In this document: in pieces, positions 19,104 to 27,494 of the stretch
How the letters are laid out: each line of letters opens with the position of its first letter
Numbering within the stretch: position 1 is the stretch's first letter
NCBI GenBank assembly: GCA_019118565.1
Contig: DWYR01000009.1
Span: forward strand, 1-64,000
Length of the DNA: 64,000 bases
From: Candidatus Alistipes avicola
GTDB taxonomy: Bacteria > Bacteroidota > Bacteroidia > Bacteroidales > Rikenellaceae
Direction of reading: 5' to 3'
Made by a program: the position numbers and the translations under genes
The notes under the pieces: model-generated
What the model was told of the DNA's origin: nothing
Seen by the model: only the letters and a program-made list of their open reading frames with translations
Database searches by the model: none

Positions 19104-20030
19104 ATGGCCATGAAAAAATTTGTATGTAGCGTATGCGGATATACCCACGAGGGAGATGCCGCACCCGATGTATGCCCTATTTGTGACGCACCCGCTTCCG
19201 CATTCACGGAGGTGAAATCCGAGAAGAAGGGGTGGATTCACAATCCGAACAGCAATACCTATATTATTATCTATTCGGTTGTGATGGTTGTGATCGTTGC
19301 GGCGCTGCTTGCCGTAACCTCTCTCTCGTTGCAGGATCGTCAGGCCGAGAACGAGTTGCAGGAGAAGAAGAGCAACATTCTCCAGTCGCTCGGATACAGC
19401 CCTGTGGAGAATCCGGCCGAATTCGACCAGATGTTGGCGGATTTCGACAACCAGGTGAAATCTTATGTAGTTGATGCGAATGGCGCGAAGACGGAGACTC
19501 CGGTCAAGGATGTGCTCAAGATGCTTGCCACCAACCAGGATATTCGCGATAATTACGACGCAAAGAATTTGGCACTCTTCCAGGCTGAGGACGGCCGTGT
19601 CGTGATTCCGTTGGTCGGTATGGGCCTTTGGGGTGACATCTGGGGATATATCGCCCTCGACAAGGATATGAATACCGTTACGGGTATCGTAATGGCCCAC
19701 AAGGGTGAGACTCCCGGTCTGGGCGCCGAGATCGCAACGCCTAAATATCAGGCAAAATTCGTCGGCAAGAAGTTGTTCAAGGATGGCGAGTTCGTTTCGG
19801 TTACCCTGCGCAAGGGTGGTGCGAAGGATCTCGAGCATGAGGTGGACGCTATCTCCGGCGGTACGAAGACTTCGGATGGTGTAACCAACATGCTTCGTGA
19901 TTGCCTGTCGGCTTATCTGCCTTACTTCACCAGCCAGCGTCAGGCTGTCGCACAACCGGCTCTTGTCGTTGAGGAGGTGGTGAGTGAGGATATGTCTAAC
20001 CAGCAAAATGTAGAGGAGAGCCATGAGTAA
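19104..20030 (+). CDS. nqrC: NqrC with N-terminal rubredoxin-like domain
   Basis: 308 residues. The C-terminal part is normal NqrC: a TM helix (about 52-75), a periplasmic FMN domain and the flavin attachment motif SGGT near residue 250 (Thr carries FMN by phosphodiester). Unusually, the first 40 residues form a rubredoxin-like iron knuckle, C8-x2-C11-G-Y with EGDAAP and C24-P-x-C27, as in rubrerythrin C-termini. This domain should lie on the cytoplasmic side. The frame is continuous with no strong internal start, though a GTG near 19213 could yield a short form. The 3' end overlaps nqrD by 8 bp. Confidence 0.93.
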   Translation: MAMKKFVCSVCGYTHEGDAAPDVCPICDAPASAFTEVKSEKKGWIHNPNSNTYIIIYSVVMVVIVAALLAVTSLSLQDRQAENELQEKKSNILQSLGYSPVENPAEFDQMLADFDNQVKSYVVDANGAKTETPVKDVLKMLATNQDIRDNYDAKNLALFQAEDGRVVIPLVGMGLWGDIWGYIALDKDMNTVTGIVMAHKGETPGLGAEIATPKYQAKFVGKKLFKDGEFVSVTLRKGGAKDLEHEVDAISGGTKTSDGVTNMLRDCLSAYLPYFTSQRQAVAQPALVVEEVVSEDMSNQQNVEESHE

Positions 20031-20676
20031 GGAAAAAGAGCCGATCTTCTCGGCGAAGAATTTTAAATATCTGACGAGCCCGTTCTCTCAGAACAACCCT
20101 GTCATCGTACAGATCCTCGGTATCTGCTCGGCACTTGCCGTTACCGTGCAGCTCAAGCCGGCGATCGTGATGGCACTGTCGGTTGCCGTCGTAACGGGTT
20201 TCTCGAACCTGGTGATGTCACTGCTGCGTAAGGGTGTCCCCTCGCGTATCCGTATCATCGTCCAGCTGGTGGTGATCGCCGCACTGGTAATCCTCGTGGA
20301 CCAGTTCCTGAAGGCTTACGTGTACGACGTATCGAAACAGCTCTCCGTTTATGTGGGTCTGATTATTACCAACTGTATCGTCATGGGCCGCGTGGAGGCT
20401 TTCGCATTGGGTAACAAACCCTGGCCGGCTTTCCTGGACGGTATCGGAAACGGTTTGGGTTATGGTTGCATCCTGGTGATCGTGGCATTCTTCCGCGAGT
20501 TGCTGGGTTCGGGTACGCTTTACGGCTACCAGATCATTCCCGAAAGCTGGTATGCGGCCAACGGCGGTTTCTACTCCAACAACGGCCTGATGCTCTTCCC
20601 GCCGATGGCGTTGATCATCGTGGGTTGCATCATCTGGGCTCACCGTTCGCACAACAAGGATTTACAGGAAAAATAG
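20023..20676 (+). CDS. nqrD: Na+-translocating NADH:quinone reductase subunit D
   Basis: 217 residues, six hydrophobic helices, RnfA/NqrD-E family. It contains the conserved [16 protein letters not shown] segment with the Cys that, with NqrE, helps hold the membrane Fe-S centre. It overlaps nqrC by 8 bp, indicating coupled translation. Confidence 0.96.
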   Translation: MSKEKEPIFSAKNFKYLTSPFSQNNPVIVQILGICSALAVTVQLKPAIVMALSVAVVTGFSNLVMSLLRKGVPSRIRIIVQLVVIAALVILVDQFLKAYVYDVSKQLSVYVGLIITNCIVMGRVEAFALGNKPWPAFLDGIGNGLGYGCILVIVAFFRELLGSGTLYGYQIIPESWYAANGGFYSNNGLMLFPPMALIIVGCIIWAHRSHNKDLQEK

Positions 20677-20690
20677 GAGGGTAGTAGTAT

Positions 20691-21299
20691 ATGGAATCAT
20701 TGAATATTTTTATCCGGTCGATCTTTATCGACAACATGGTATTCGCCTTCTTCTTCGGTATGTGCTCCTACATTGCCGTGTCGAAGAGCGTAAAAACAGC
20801 CCTCGGTCTTGGTCTTGCCGTTACGTTCGTGATGGTGATGACCGTGCCTCTGAACTACTTGCTGTATCAATACGTCCTCAAAGCCGATGCGCTGATTGAA
20901 GGTGTCGATCTGAGCTTCCTGACCTTCATCGTCTTCATTGCGACGATCGCCGCATTCGTGCAGCTCGTCGAGATGGCTGTCGAGAAGTTCTCCCCGACGC
21001 TCTACAACCAGTTGGGTATCTTCCTGCCGCTGATCGCCGTGAACTGCGCCATCATGGGTGGTTCGCTCTTCATGCAGCAGAAGGTTGATGCGATGGAACT
21101 CACCTCGCTCTGGCAGTCGATCGTTTACGGTCTGGGCTCCGGTCTGGGTTGGTGGCTGGCAATCGTCATGATGGCCGCTATCCGCGAGCGTACGACCTAC
21201 TCGCACATTCCCAAGGCTTTGAAAGGTCCCGGTATTGCGTTTATCATCACGGGACTGATGGGTATCGCATTTATGATCTTCTCCGGTATTCAGTTGTAA
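20691..21299 (+). CDS. nqrE: Na+-translocating NADH:quinone reductase subunit E
   Basis: 202 residues, integral membrane, paralogous to NqrD. It has the conserved FFGMCSYIAVSK and IAVNCAIMGGSLF segments with the two cysteines proposed to ligate the intramembrane Fe-S centre. It lies 14 bp after nqrD. Confidence 0.96.
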   Translation: MESLNIFIRSIFIDNMVFAFFFGMCSYIAVSKSVKTALGLGLAVTFVMVMTVPLNYLLYQYVLKADALIEGVDLSFLTFIVFIATIAAFVQLVEMAVEKFSPTLYNQLGIFLPLIAVNCAIMGGSLFMQQKVDAMELTSLWQSIVYGLGSGLGWWLAIVMMAAIRERTTYSHIPKALKGPGIAFIITGLMGIAFMIFSGIQL

Positions 21300-21320
21300 T
21301 CCTTTAAAAAGAGATAAAAG

Positions 21321-22583
21321 ATGACTTTGACAATTATTATCGCGATCGTCGCCTTCTTGGTGATTACTCTCGTGCTGGTAGGCTTGCTTCTCTTTGCGAA
21401 GGCAAAATTGACCACATCGGGTGATGTGACGATTGACATTAACGACGGCGAGAAGAAATTTGTCACCGAGAGCGGTTCGACGCTTTTGGTGACGCTTGCC
21501 AACAATCAGGTATTCCTCCCATCGGCTTGCGGTGGCGGCGGTGCTTGCGGTATGTGCAAGTGCCAGGTGTTGGAGGGCGGCGGTGATCTGCTGCCGACCG
21601 AGACCGGCTTCATCAACCGTAAGATGGCTAAGGAGCATTGGCGTCTGGGTTGCCAGGTGAAAGTGAAGGAGAACATGAAGATTCATCTCCCCGAATCGGT
21701 GCTCGGCGTGAAGAAGTGGGAGTGCGAGGTGGTTTCCAACCGCAACATTTCTACTTTCCTCAAGGAGTTCGTTGTAAAACTTCCCGAAGGCGAAAACCTC
21801 AAGTTCCGCAGTGGCGGTTACATTCAGATCGATATTCCGAAGTACGACGAGATCAAATTCTCGGATATGGATATCGATGAGCGTTTCCGTGCCGACTGGG
21901 ACAAGATGAAGATGTGGGATCTGGTGGCCAAGAATCCGGAGCCTACGTTCCGTGCCTACTCAATGGCCAACCACCCGGCCGAGGGTAACATCATCATGTT
22001 GAACATCCGTATCGCCACGCCTCCGTTCGATCGTGCGACCGGCTCGTTCATGAAGGTGAACCCGGGTATCTGCTCCTCTTATATCTTCTCGCGCAAACCG
22101 GGCGACAAGGTGACCATTTCGGGTCCTTACGGCGAGTTCTTCCTGCCGGACAACCTGCCCGATACGCAGGAGTTGATCTTCGTCGGCGGTGGTGCCGGTA
22201 TGGCTCCGATGCGTAGCCACATCATGCACCTGTTCAAGACCGAGAAGACGAAGCGTCCCGTATCGTTCTGGTATGGTGCCCGTGCCCTGAAAGAGGCTCC
22301 CTATTTGAATGAGTTTCATGAGATCGAGAAGGAGTTTCCGAACTTCAAGTTCAATCTGGCACTCGACCGTCCCGATCCCGAAGCTGATGCCGCCGGTGTG
22401 AAATATACGCCTGGATTCGTCCACAATGTGCTGTATGAGAACTATCTGAAGCACCATCAGGCTCCCGAGGATTGTATTTTCCTCATGTGCGGACCTCCGA
22501 TGATGATCTCTTCGGTAGTGAAGATGCTTGACAGCCTGGGCGTTCCGCCGGAGAATATTCTCTACGACAACTTCGGTTCGTAG
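21321..22583 (+). CDS. nqrF: Na+-translocating NADH:quinone reductase subunit F
   Basis: 420 residues, the NADH entry point of the pump. In order: an N-terminal TM helix, a 2Fe-2S ferredoxin domain with ACGGGGACGMCKC and a fourth Cys in RLGCQV, an FAD domain with RAYSMAN, and an NAD domain with FVGGGAGMAPMRS and MCGPPMM. All cofactor motifs are intact. It is the last gene of the operon and is followed by a strong terminator. Confidence 0.97.
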   Translation: MTLTIIIAIVAFLVITLVLVGLLLFAKAKLTTSGDVTIDINDGEKKFVTESGSTLLVTLANNQVFLPSACGGGGACGMCKCQVLEGGGDLLPTETGFINRKMAKEHWRLGCQVKVKENMKIHLPESVLGVKKWECEVVSNRNISTFLKEFVVKLPEGENLKFRSGGYIQIDIPKYDEIKFSDMDIDERFRADWDKMKMWDLVAKNPEPTFRAYSMANHPAEGNIIMLNIRIATPPFDRATGSFMKVNPGICSSYIFSRKPGDKVTISGPYGEFFLPDNLPDTQELIFVGGGAGMAPMRSHIMHLFKTEKTKRPVSFWYGARALKEAPYLNEFHEIEKEFPNFKFNLALDRPDPEADAAGVKYTPGFVHNVLYENYLKHHQAPEDCIFLMCGPPMMISSVVKMLDSLGVPPENILYDNFGS

Positions 22584-22599
22584 TCGAGATGCTGATCCA

Positions 22600-22642
22600 A
22601 AAGAAGAGTTGTACCTTTAAAAGTGCAGCTCTTCTTTTTTTT
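22600..22642 (+). terminator. Rho-independent terminator of the nqr operon
   Basis: 14 bp stem AAGAAGAGTTGTAC / GTGCAGCTCTTCTT (two G-U pairs) followed by a T-run. Confidence 0.85.
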
Positions 22643-22683
22643 GTGCGGCGAAATGTATTTGCAGGAGATGAGTACTGGCCGTC

Positions 22684-22693
22684 GGGGGGGGGG
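22684..22693 (+). repeat. G10 homopolymer in intergenic region
   Basis: Ten consecutive G in the 307-bp gap between the nqr terminator and the BACON lipoprotein, about 100 bp upstream of its -33 element. Long G tracts are slippage-prone. Nothing else coding is seen in the gap; the ORF at 22589-22939 has no family features. Confidence 0.7.
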
Positions 22694-22792
22694 AGAATAT
22701 TCGGACAAGATCCGAACAGGCTCTCTTTTTTTTGCGGGTCGAACTTTATTGGAGAAATAGCCGCTCTATCCGGTTTTTTGTGGGGCAAATCG

Positions 22793-22824
22793 TTTGTAGA
22801 TGTCATAAATTTTTCCTATCTTTA
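22793..22824 (+). promoter_or_regulatory. Promoter of BACON lipoprotein
   Basis: TTTG (22793-22796), a 20 bp spacer, then TATCTTTA (22817-22824), 7 of 8 to the -7 consensus. It leaves a leader of about 120 nt. Confidence 0.6.
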
Positions 22825-22965
22825 TAACAAAGATATACGGGCCTATATAATATCAACCCAAACCAATTTATACAAGTCTTCGACTTGTGTGTTTCTAAAT
22901 ATTTTATTCGACCGACAGGTCGCTTTTATTCACCGTTAAAATTAAGGCCTATGAAAAGTTTAAGA

Positions 22966-22972
22966 TTTTTTT
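22966..22972 (+). repeat. T7 tract that breaks the lipoprotein signal-peptide frame
   Basis: The ATG at 22951 starts MKSLRFF, then seven T. With six T the frame would continue IAISFVAMLFTGC, a perfect lipoprotein signal peptide joined to the downstream ORF. With seven it runs to a stop at 23023-23025. Either slippage-controlled expression or a base-calling error. Confidence 0.75.
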
Positions 22973-22993
22973 ATTGCTATCTCCTTTGTCGCC

Positions 22994-24325
22994 ATGCTGT
23001 TTACAGGCTGCGAGAAAGACTCTGAAACAGAGATCCCTCCTGTCCCTGAACTGTCGATTACGACCGAAGCTCCAGTTGCCATAACCGCCGAAGGCGGAGA
23101 GTACAGGGTTAAGTATCGGATTCTGAATGCGTGCGAAGATGGGCAAATATCCGCTGATGCCGGCGCGGCAGATTGGATCTTCGGTTTCAACTGCGACACG
23201 GAGGGTGTGATCTCTTTTGTCGCAGCAGAGAACGATACCTCGTCAGAAAGACCCGCAACCATCACCGTTACCTATACTTATAACGGGACGGAGACGGTTA
23301 CTGCATCCATCAACGCCGTTCAAAGTGCGCAAAGCGTTGCCTACGATTTTGAGATGGAGGTGACGGACTTCTCCGGCTTCTATTACGGAAGCGACAACGG
23401 CGTTAACGGAGAGCTCAATTACTTCCTCAACCTTTCCGATGTCGGATATACGGATGAAGGGTACTCCAAACCCAATGGAAAATACTACCAACTCGATGTA
23501 TTCTCCGATCAGGAGCCCACAGACATGGAGGCCATAACACTTCCGGAAGGTACTTATACGCTTGGAGAAGCGGGCAAAACGGACGTGGGAACGTTTACAC
23601 CCGATTACTCGAACTTCTATGTTACCGACAATGACGGACTTACCTCCCAGAAGATTAAGTTTACCGAAGGTACCATTGTCGTTGTCAAAGAGGGCTCTCA
23701 GTTCAAATATGATGTGAAGTTGGTTGATGAGAATGGAGATACCCACCATCTCACCTACGAGGGAGATGCCATTATCGATAGCGGTTTGGCGGAGATGAGC
23801 AGTCCTACGACCCTGACGGGAGATTTCGAGGTCCCGTTTGCTGCCGAGACGGAGTGTTTCGCCATGAATTTCGGGGATGTAACCGGATTGGGGAACAACT
23901 CCTGGTTGATCGATATCTACCCCTCCTCCATGACGGGCGAAGAGGTGATGTTCCAATGCTTCTCCGACATCTCGGATCAGGTTCCAGTCGGTAAATACGT
24001 TGTGTCGGAGGATATGACAAGCGGGACATTCCATCCCGGTCTTACGGATGGTTTCAACCTCTACTCTTCATGGTATCTCTATGCCGTGGACGGCTATCTG
24101 GGAGAACAATATGCCGCATTGATCGACGGTTCGTTCGAAATTATCGATAATGGGGATGGAACCCATACGATCACATTCGATACTTATGACGCTGCCGGCA
24201 ACAACATTACCGGCTCCTGGACCGGCGAGATCTACATCGATACGAGCAGCGTCATGAGCACTATGGCTGTTCGGACGGCAAAAGTGCTCCCCGTTCGGAA
24301 TATGCGTGCTCATAACATGCGATAA
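22994..24325 (+). CDS. BACON-domain lipoprotein (signal peptide frameshifted)
   Basis: 443 residues in the open frame. The true N-terminus is very likely the ATG at 22951, out of frame by one T. From the internal ATG the protein would start MLFTGC and lack a usable signal. After the lipobox Cys comes a BACON-like Ig domain (about 15-105, ITAEGGEYRVKYRI ... TVTYTYNGTETV). Two copies follow of the module seen in the 11681 lipoprotein, ending HLTYEG and ITGSWTGEIYID. BACON domains are common in carbohydrate- or mucin-related surface lipoproteins, but no ligand can be assigned. It has its own promoter and terminator. Confidence 0.75.
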   Translation: MLFTGCEKDSETEIPPVPELSITTEAPVAITAEGGEYRVKYRILNACEDGQISADAGAADWIFGFNCDTEGVISFVAAENDTSSERPATITVTYTYNGTETVTASINAVQSAQSVAYDFEMEVTDFSGFYYGSDNGVNGELNYFLNLSDVGYTDEGYSKPNGKYYQLDVFSDQEPTDMEAITLPEGTYTLGEAGKTDVGTFTPDYSNFYVTDNDGLTSQKIKFTEGTIVVVKEGSQFKYDVKLVDENGDTHHLTYEGDAIIDSGLAEMSSPTTLTGDFEVPFAAETECFAMNFGDVTGLGNNSWLIDIYPSSMTGEEVMFQCFSDISDQVPVGKYVVSEDMTSGTFHPGLTDGFNLYSSWYLYAVDGYLGEQYAALIDGSFEIIDNGDGTHTITFDTYDAAGNNITGSWTGEIYIDTSSVMSTMAVRTAKVLPVRNMRAHNMR

Positions 24326-24396
24326 TATCGATCGAAGCGGAGTCGTCTTCGGAACGATTGTCTTACACGGCTCGCAGAGCCAAACAGGAAGTGATG

Positions 24397-24430
24397 AAGA
24401 GGCAGGATCGTGCAGGTCCTGCCTCTTTTT
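24397..24430 (+). terminator. Terminator after BACON lipoprotein
   Basis: Stem GAGGCAGGA / TCCTGCCTC with a 9-nt loop and T5. Confidence 0.85.
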
Positions 24431-24452
24431 ATATGGACTGGAGATCAGTCTC

Positions 24453-25739
24453 TTATTTTGCCCTCTTTTCGGTCGATTTGAATTCGATCGGCAGCATGAA
24501 TGTAACGGATACGTTTTCCCCTTCTTTTATACCGGGTGTCCAGCGTGGTGAGGTGCTGAGAATACGAGTCACCTCTTGGCTGAAGGCTTGATCCGGAGAG
24601 CGAAGAATCTCTATATCCGTGAGTGTGCCGTCGGAACGGATCACAAACTGCGCCAGAACCATCCCTTCCACATTTATATCGGGATATTTCAGTCTGCTGC
24701 CTACCCAGTTGGTGAAAACGTCGAGACCTCCGTTTCCGAATTTTGGCATCACATCTACTTCGTTGCCTTTGAAAGGAGCTTCGTCAGGGGTGGGTGCTTC
24801 GATTTGGGGCGTATTATCAACTTGAGAGAAGATCATGTCGGATTTCTCTTTTTGTTGAGGAGCCTCTTCAGCGGCTTTGGCCGTGAATCCGAAAGCGACC
24901 AGCAACGTAAGGGTTACTGGTACAGTAGCTGCAAGACGGAGCAGGGCGTATCTGCTCTTTCTCTCTGTTGTCATCATTTTCAGTCGTTTTTTTATTAATG
25001 AATTGCGCAGTCCGTTGGCTATGTCCGGACTATAACCAAACAGCTGCTTGAAAAGAATCTCCATATAGGCTGCGGGCCGATAGCCTTGGACGATTACGTC
25101 GTGGTCGGCCTCGAACTCCTGCACGGCTTCCACGTCTCGGGCGGCAATCCAGAGAAACGGATTCCACCAGTAGAAGATCTTTAAGCCCTCGATGAGGATA
25201 CGTTCGTATGAGTGATGGTGCCGGATGTGGCTCTCTTCGTGCATGAGGATGGCGGGTAGAAGTTCACTTGGGGTGTCACGATTTATGTATATGGTATGCA
25301 GGAACGAGAAGGGGGGCAGGGGCTTTGAGTGCCGTATTAGTTTGATGTCGCCTATTTGCTCGATCCCGGAGGAGCGTCTCAGGCGGATTATTCCCCATAT
25401 CTGATGCAGGAGGTTGATCAGGAGGAGTAGTGCGCCTGCGGTATAAAAGCCGTAGAGAAGTGTCAGAGAGGAGCCGGTGGAATTCATAGTTGCGGGGAGT
25501 GGATGGAATAATGTAGTGGGTGTGTCGATAACACTATTGTCTGACGGTATAGTATATATAGGAGTGCTCCAGATGGGAATCTGCAGCATGGGGATAACGA
25601 TCGACGCAAGTGTTGATCCGATCAGATAGAGTCGTTCGGCCGAATAACTTACATGGTGGCGTATGAGTAGCCGGTAGAGCCCCCATAGAATGCCATTGCA
25701 TACGAGCATTTCGATGGCGTGTTGCAGGGTCTCTTTCAT
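24453..25739 (-). CDS. BlaR1-like M56 peptidase with C-terminal TonB domain
   Basis: 428 residues. Several N-terminal TM helices surround an M56 zinc peptidase domain with HEESH (about residue 168) and a downstream Glu in EFEADHD. After another TM segment (about 270-290) comes a periplasmic linker and a TonB C-terminal-like domain (LKYPDINVEGMVLAQFVIRSDGTLTDIEI). M56 proteins cleave the partner BlaI-type repressor on sensing a signal. The TonB-like end could serve as sensor or protein contact. It overlaps the BlaI gene by 4 bp. Confidence 0.88.
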   Translation of the reverse strand: MKETLQHAIEMLVCNGILWGLYRLLIRHHVSYSAERLYLIGSTLASIVIPMLQIPIWSTPIYTIPSDNSVIDTPTTLFHPLPATMNSTGSSLTLLYGFYTAGALLLLINLLHQIWGIIRLRRSSGIEQIGDIKLIRHSKPLPPFSFLHTIYINRDTPSELLPAILMHEESHIRHHHSYERILIEGLKIFYWWNPFLWIAARDVEAVQEFEADHDVIVQGYRPAAYMEILFKQLFGYSPDIANGLRNSLIKKRLKMMTTERKSRYALLRLAATVPVTLTLLVAFGFTAKAAEEAPQQKEKSDMIFSQVDNTPQIEAPTPDEAPFKGNEVDVMPKFGNGGLDVFTNWVGSRLKYPDINVEGMVLAQFVIRSDGTLTDIEILRSPDQAFSQEVTRILSTSPRWTPGIKEGENVSVTFMLPIEFKSTEKRAK

Positions 25740-26131
25740 TGCTCCGGGTTGTTTTTCGTTTGTCGTATGATTTCGAGGATCTCGTCGGTATCCTGCAGAG
25801 AGAGTTTTTCGCGACGCGTGAAGAAAGAGACCATCTGGGGTAGGGACCCTTCAAAATAGGACTCTAAAACCGATGATACAATTGTATGGGCATACTCCTC
25901 TTTTGAAATGAGCGGATAGTATTCGTAACTTTTGCCCTTAACGTCGTATCCGACGTATCCTTTTCTTTCAAGAATCTTGATAAAAGTGGCTACGGTTGTG
26001 TATTTGGGTTTGGGCTCCTGTATGACAGACAGAAGGTCGTTGACGGAGCCTTTCTCCAGTTGCCACAAGTACTGCATGATCTCTTCCTCGCCACGTGTCA
26101 GGCTTTCCAGGGGGTGTTCTTTTGTCTTCAT
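25736..26131 (-). CDS. BlaI/MecI/CopY family repressor
   Basis: 131 residues. A winged helix (LTRGEEEIMQYLWQ, then TTVATFIKILERKGYVG) and a C-terminal dimerisation helix, as in BlaI and MecI. It should repress this operon until cleaved by the M56 partner encoded immediately downstream (ATGA overlap). Dyad sequences just upstream of the ATG are the probable operators. The regulon need not involve beta-lactams, since no lactamase is present here. Confidence 0.9.
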   Translation of the reverse strand: MKTKEHPLESLTRGEEEIMQYLWQLEKGSVNDLLSVIQEPKPKYTTVATFIKILERKGYVGYDVKGKSYEYYPLISKEEYAHTIVSSVLESYFEGSLPQMVSFFTRREKLSLQDTDEILEIIRQTKNNPEQ

Positions 26132-26149
26132 GTCTATCGTTTTTTTATC

Positions 26150-26207
26150 TACTATAAAATTAGTACTAAATTTTTAGATAGACAAATATTTTCAACTAAA
26201 TTTTTAG
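26150..26207. promoter_or_regulatory. Tandem dyads, likely BlaI-type operators
   Basis: Three inverted repeats lie just upstream of the repressor gene: TACTA-N6-TAGTA (26150-26165), CTAAATTTTTAG (26166-26177) and a second identical CTAAATTTTTAG (26196-26207). The two identical copies are exactly 30 bp apart, about three helical turns, placing dimers on the same face. They flank a -7-like box on the minus strand (AATATTTG). The rest of the 325-bp gap to the next gene is AT-rich without genes. Confidence 0.6.
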
Positions 26208-26385
26208 ATTCTGTGTCTGTATGCTTGATTGATAGTGCTTTGTTTCGTGTGTCTTCCGATAAATTCATCGGTTTGTTTGTTCGGCATAAATTTTTCGGGG
26301 GAGGAAGGTTCTCGGTTAAATTACGAGAAGAGGGAGGGTTTCCCCGTGAAAATACAGGATGATTTAAAAATAATAATTCATTTTT

Positions 26386-26416
26386 TTTGAAAATATAAAT
26401 GAAACCATTACCTTTA
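26386..26416 (+). promoter_or_regulatory. Promoter of small lipoprotein
   Basis: TTTG (26386-26389), a 19 bp spacer, TACCTTTA (26409-26416). The ATG follows 40 bp later. Confidence 0.6.
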
Positions 26417-26456
26417 TAAACGAAAACTCAATCAAACAACTTAAAATTAAAACAGT

Positions 26457-27155
26457 ATGAAGAAGATTTTTTACTTTGCTACTCTCGCTTTTTTAGCTAT
26501 GGGTATGGTCGCTTGCGACAAGGATAACGACGAACCCAATCCCGATCCCAATCCCGGTCCCAATCCTGGTGGTGGCGACGGTGTTGAACTCGTAACGGGA
26601 GATTATGAGGTTTCAATGTATACCGATGCCGAGGGTACGGCGAGTGAGGATCTCATGTTGAAAGTCTCGGGTCAAAATGGTGCTTATACTCTTGAAAATC
26701 TTTTTAATATCGGAGGTATTTCTCTGATATGTACTTACTCTGCTACGGACGGTACGTTAACGACCGATGGTAGTTTTGAAGTGAGTGGTCAGACCTCTCA
26801 GGTATTCGGCTATTATTGGGGCTTGGAGAATTCTCAGACCGGTGAGGTTTCTCAGGCTTTTGCAATTTTGAGCTTTATCGACCCGCAGGCTAGTGCGGTA
26901 GCGGATCCTATGATCATCTATACCAATAAGGAAACGGGCGAACTCGCTGAATTCGGCTCCAATCTGATGCTCCTTTTGGCTCCTGCAAGCCTGCAGAACA
27001 ATCAGCTGGTTGTTGACGAGGACAACGCACAGATTGCCGGAGTCATCGTTACCGGTATGCCTCTTTCGAGAGTGTCTGCAACCACTTCGCTCAGCAGCGT
27101 GCTGCGTGCGCCTATGACGATTGCTCCGGTTGCTCCGGTAAAGGTAAATCGTTAA
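26457..27155 (+). CDS. Small lipoprotein of unknown function
   Basis: 232 residues. Signal peptide and lipobox MKKIFYFATLAFLAMGMVAC, then a low-complexity linker rich in Asn-Pro (NPDPNPGPNPGGG) that suggests display away from the membrane. The beta-rich body has no domain I recognise. The C-terminus is Ala/Val/Pro-rich. It has its own promoter and terminator. It is not visibly related to the two module-bearing lipoproteins. Confidence 0.75.
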   Translation: MKKIFYFATLAFLAMGMVACDKDNDEPNPDPNPGPNPGGGDGVELVTGDYEVSMYTDAEGTASEDLMLKVSGQNGAYTLENLFNIGGISLICTYSATDGTLTTDGSFEVSGQTSQVFGYYWGLENSQTGEVSQAFAILSFIDPQASAVADPMIIYTNKETGELAEFGSNLMLLLAPASLQNNQLVVDEDNAQIAGVIVTGMPLSRVSATTSLSSVLRAPMTIAPVAPVKVNR

Positions 27156-27183
27156 GATTTGAGGTTTTGAACCTTAATTCAGG

Positions 27184-27214
27184 GGTCTCTTCTTTCAAGA
27201 AGAGACCTTTTTTT
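27184..27214 (+). terminator. Terminator after small lipoprotein
   Basis: Perfect 10 bp stem GGTCTCTTCT / AGAAGAGACC with a 4-nt loop and T7. Confidence 0.9.
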
Positions 27215-27391
27215 GTGTCTGTCATCTTGGTCGGGGGGCCGATGTGGAGTTCATGGATGGATGAACGTTTTTATATCTCGGACAAGACCGGCGGTGCATG
27301 GCCAAAGACTTCATTCCCATTCGTTTTTGCACTCGCCTTTCTCGGTCTTCTCGGAAAATGAGACGTGCCCTCGGACAAATTCGCGAACAAG

Positions 27392-27424
27392 TTTGCATTT
27401 GCCGCTCGGCTTTTGGTATCTTTG
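27392..27424 (+). promoter_or_regulatory. Promoter of HAD-M14 unit
   Basis: TTTG (27392-27395), a 21 bp spacer, perfect TATCTTTG (27417-27424). The rest of the gap 27215-27494 holds only chance ORFs. Confidence 0.65.
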
Positions 27425-27494
27425 TCGTTGAATAGACTGCGAACGGGTATTCGTATGTAGAAGTTGCTGTTCGTAAGTTAGGAAACGATACCGT

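Noticed and set aside
22589-22939. 116-aa plus-strand ORF spanning the G10 tract
   Set aside because: It contains the nqr terminator and the lipoprotein promoter, so it is not a gene.
27167-27361. Small plus-strand ORFs after the 26457 lipoprotein
   Set aside because: They run through the terminator hairpin and have no protein-like features.
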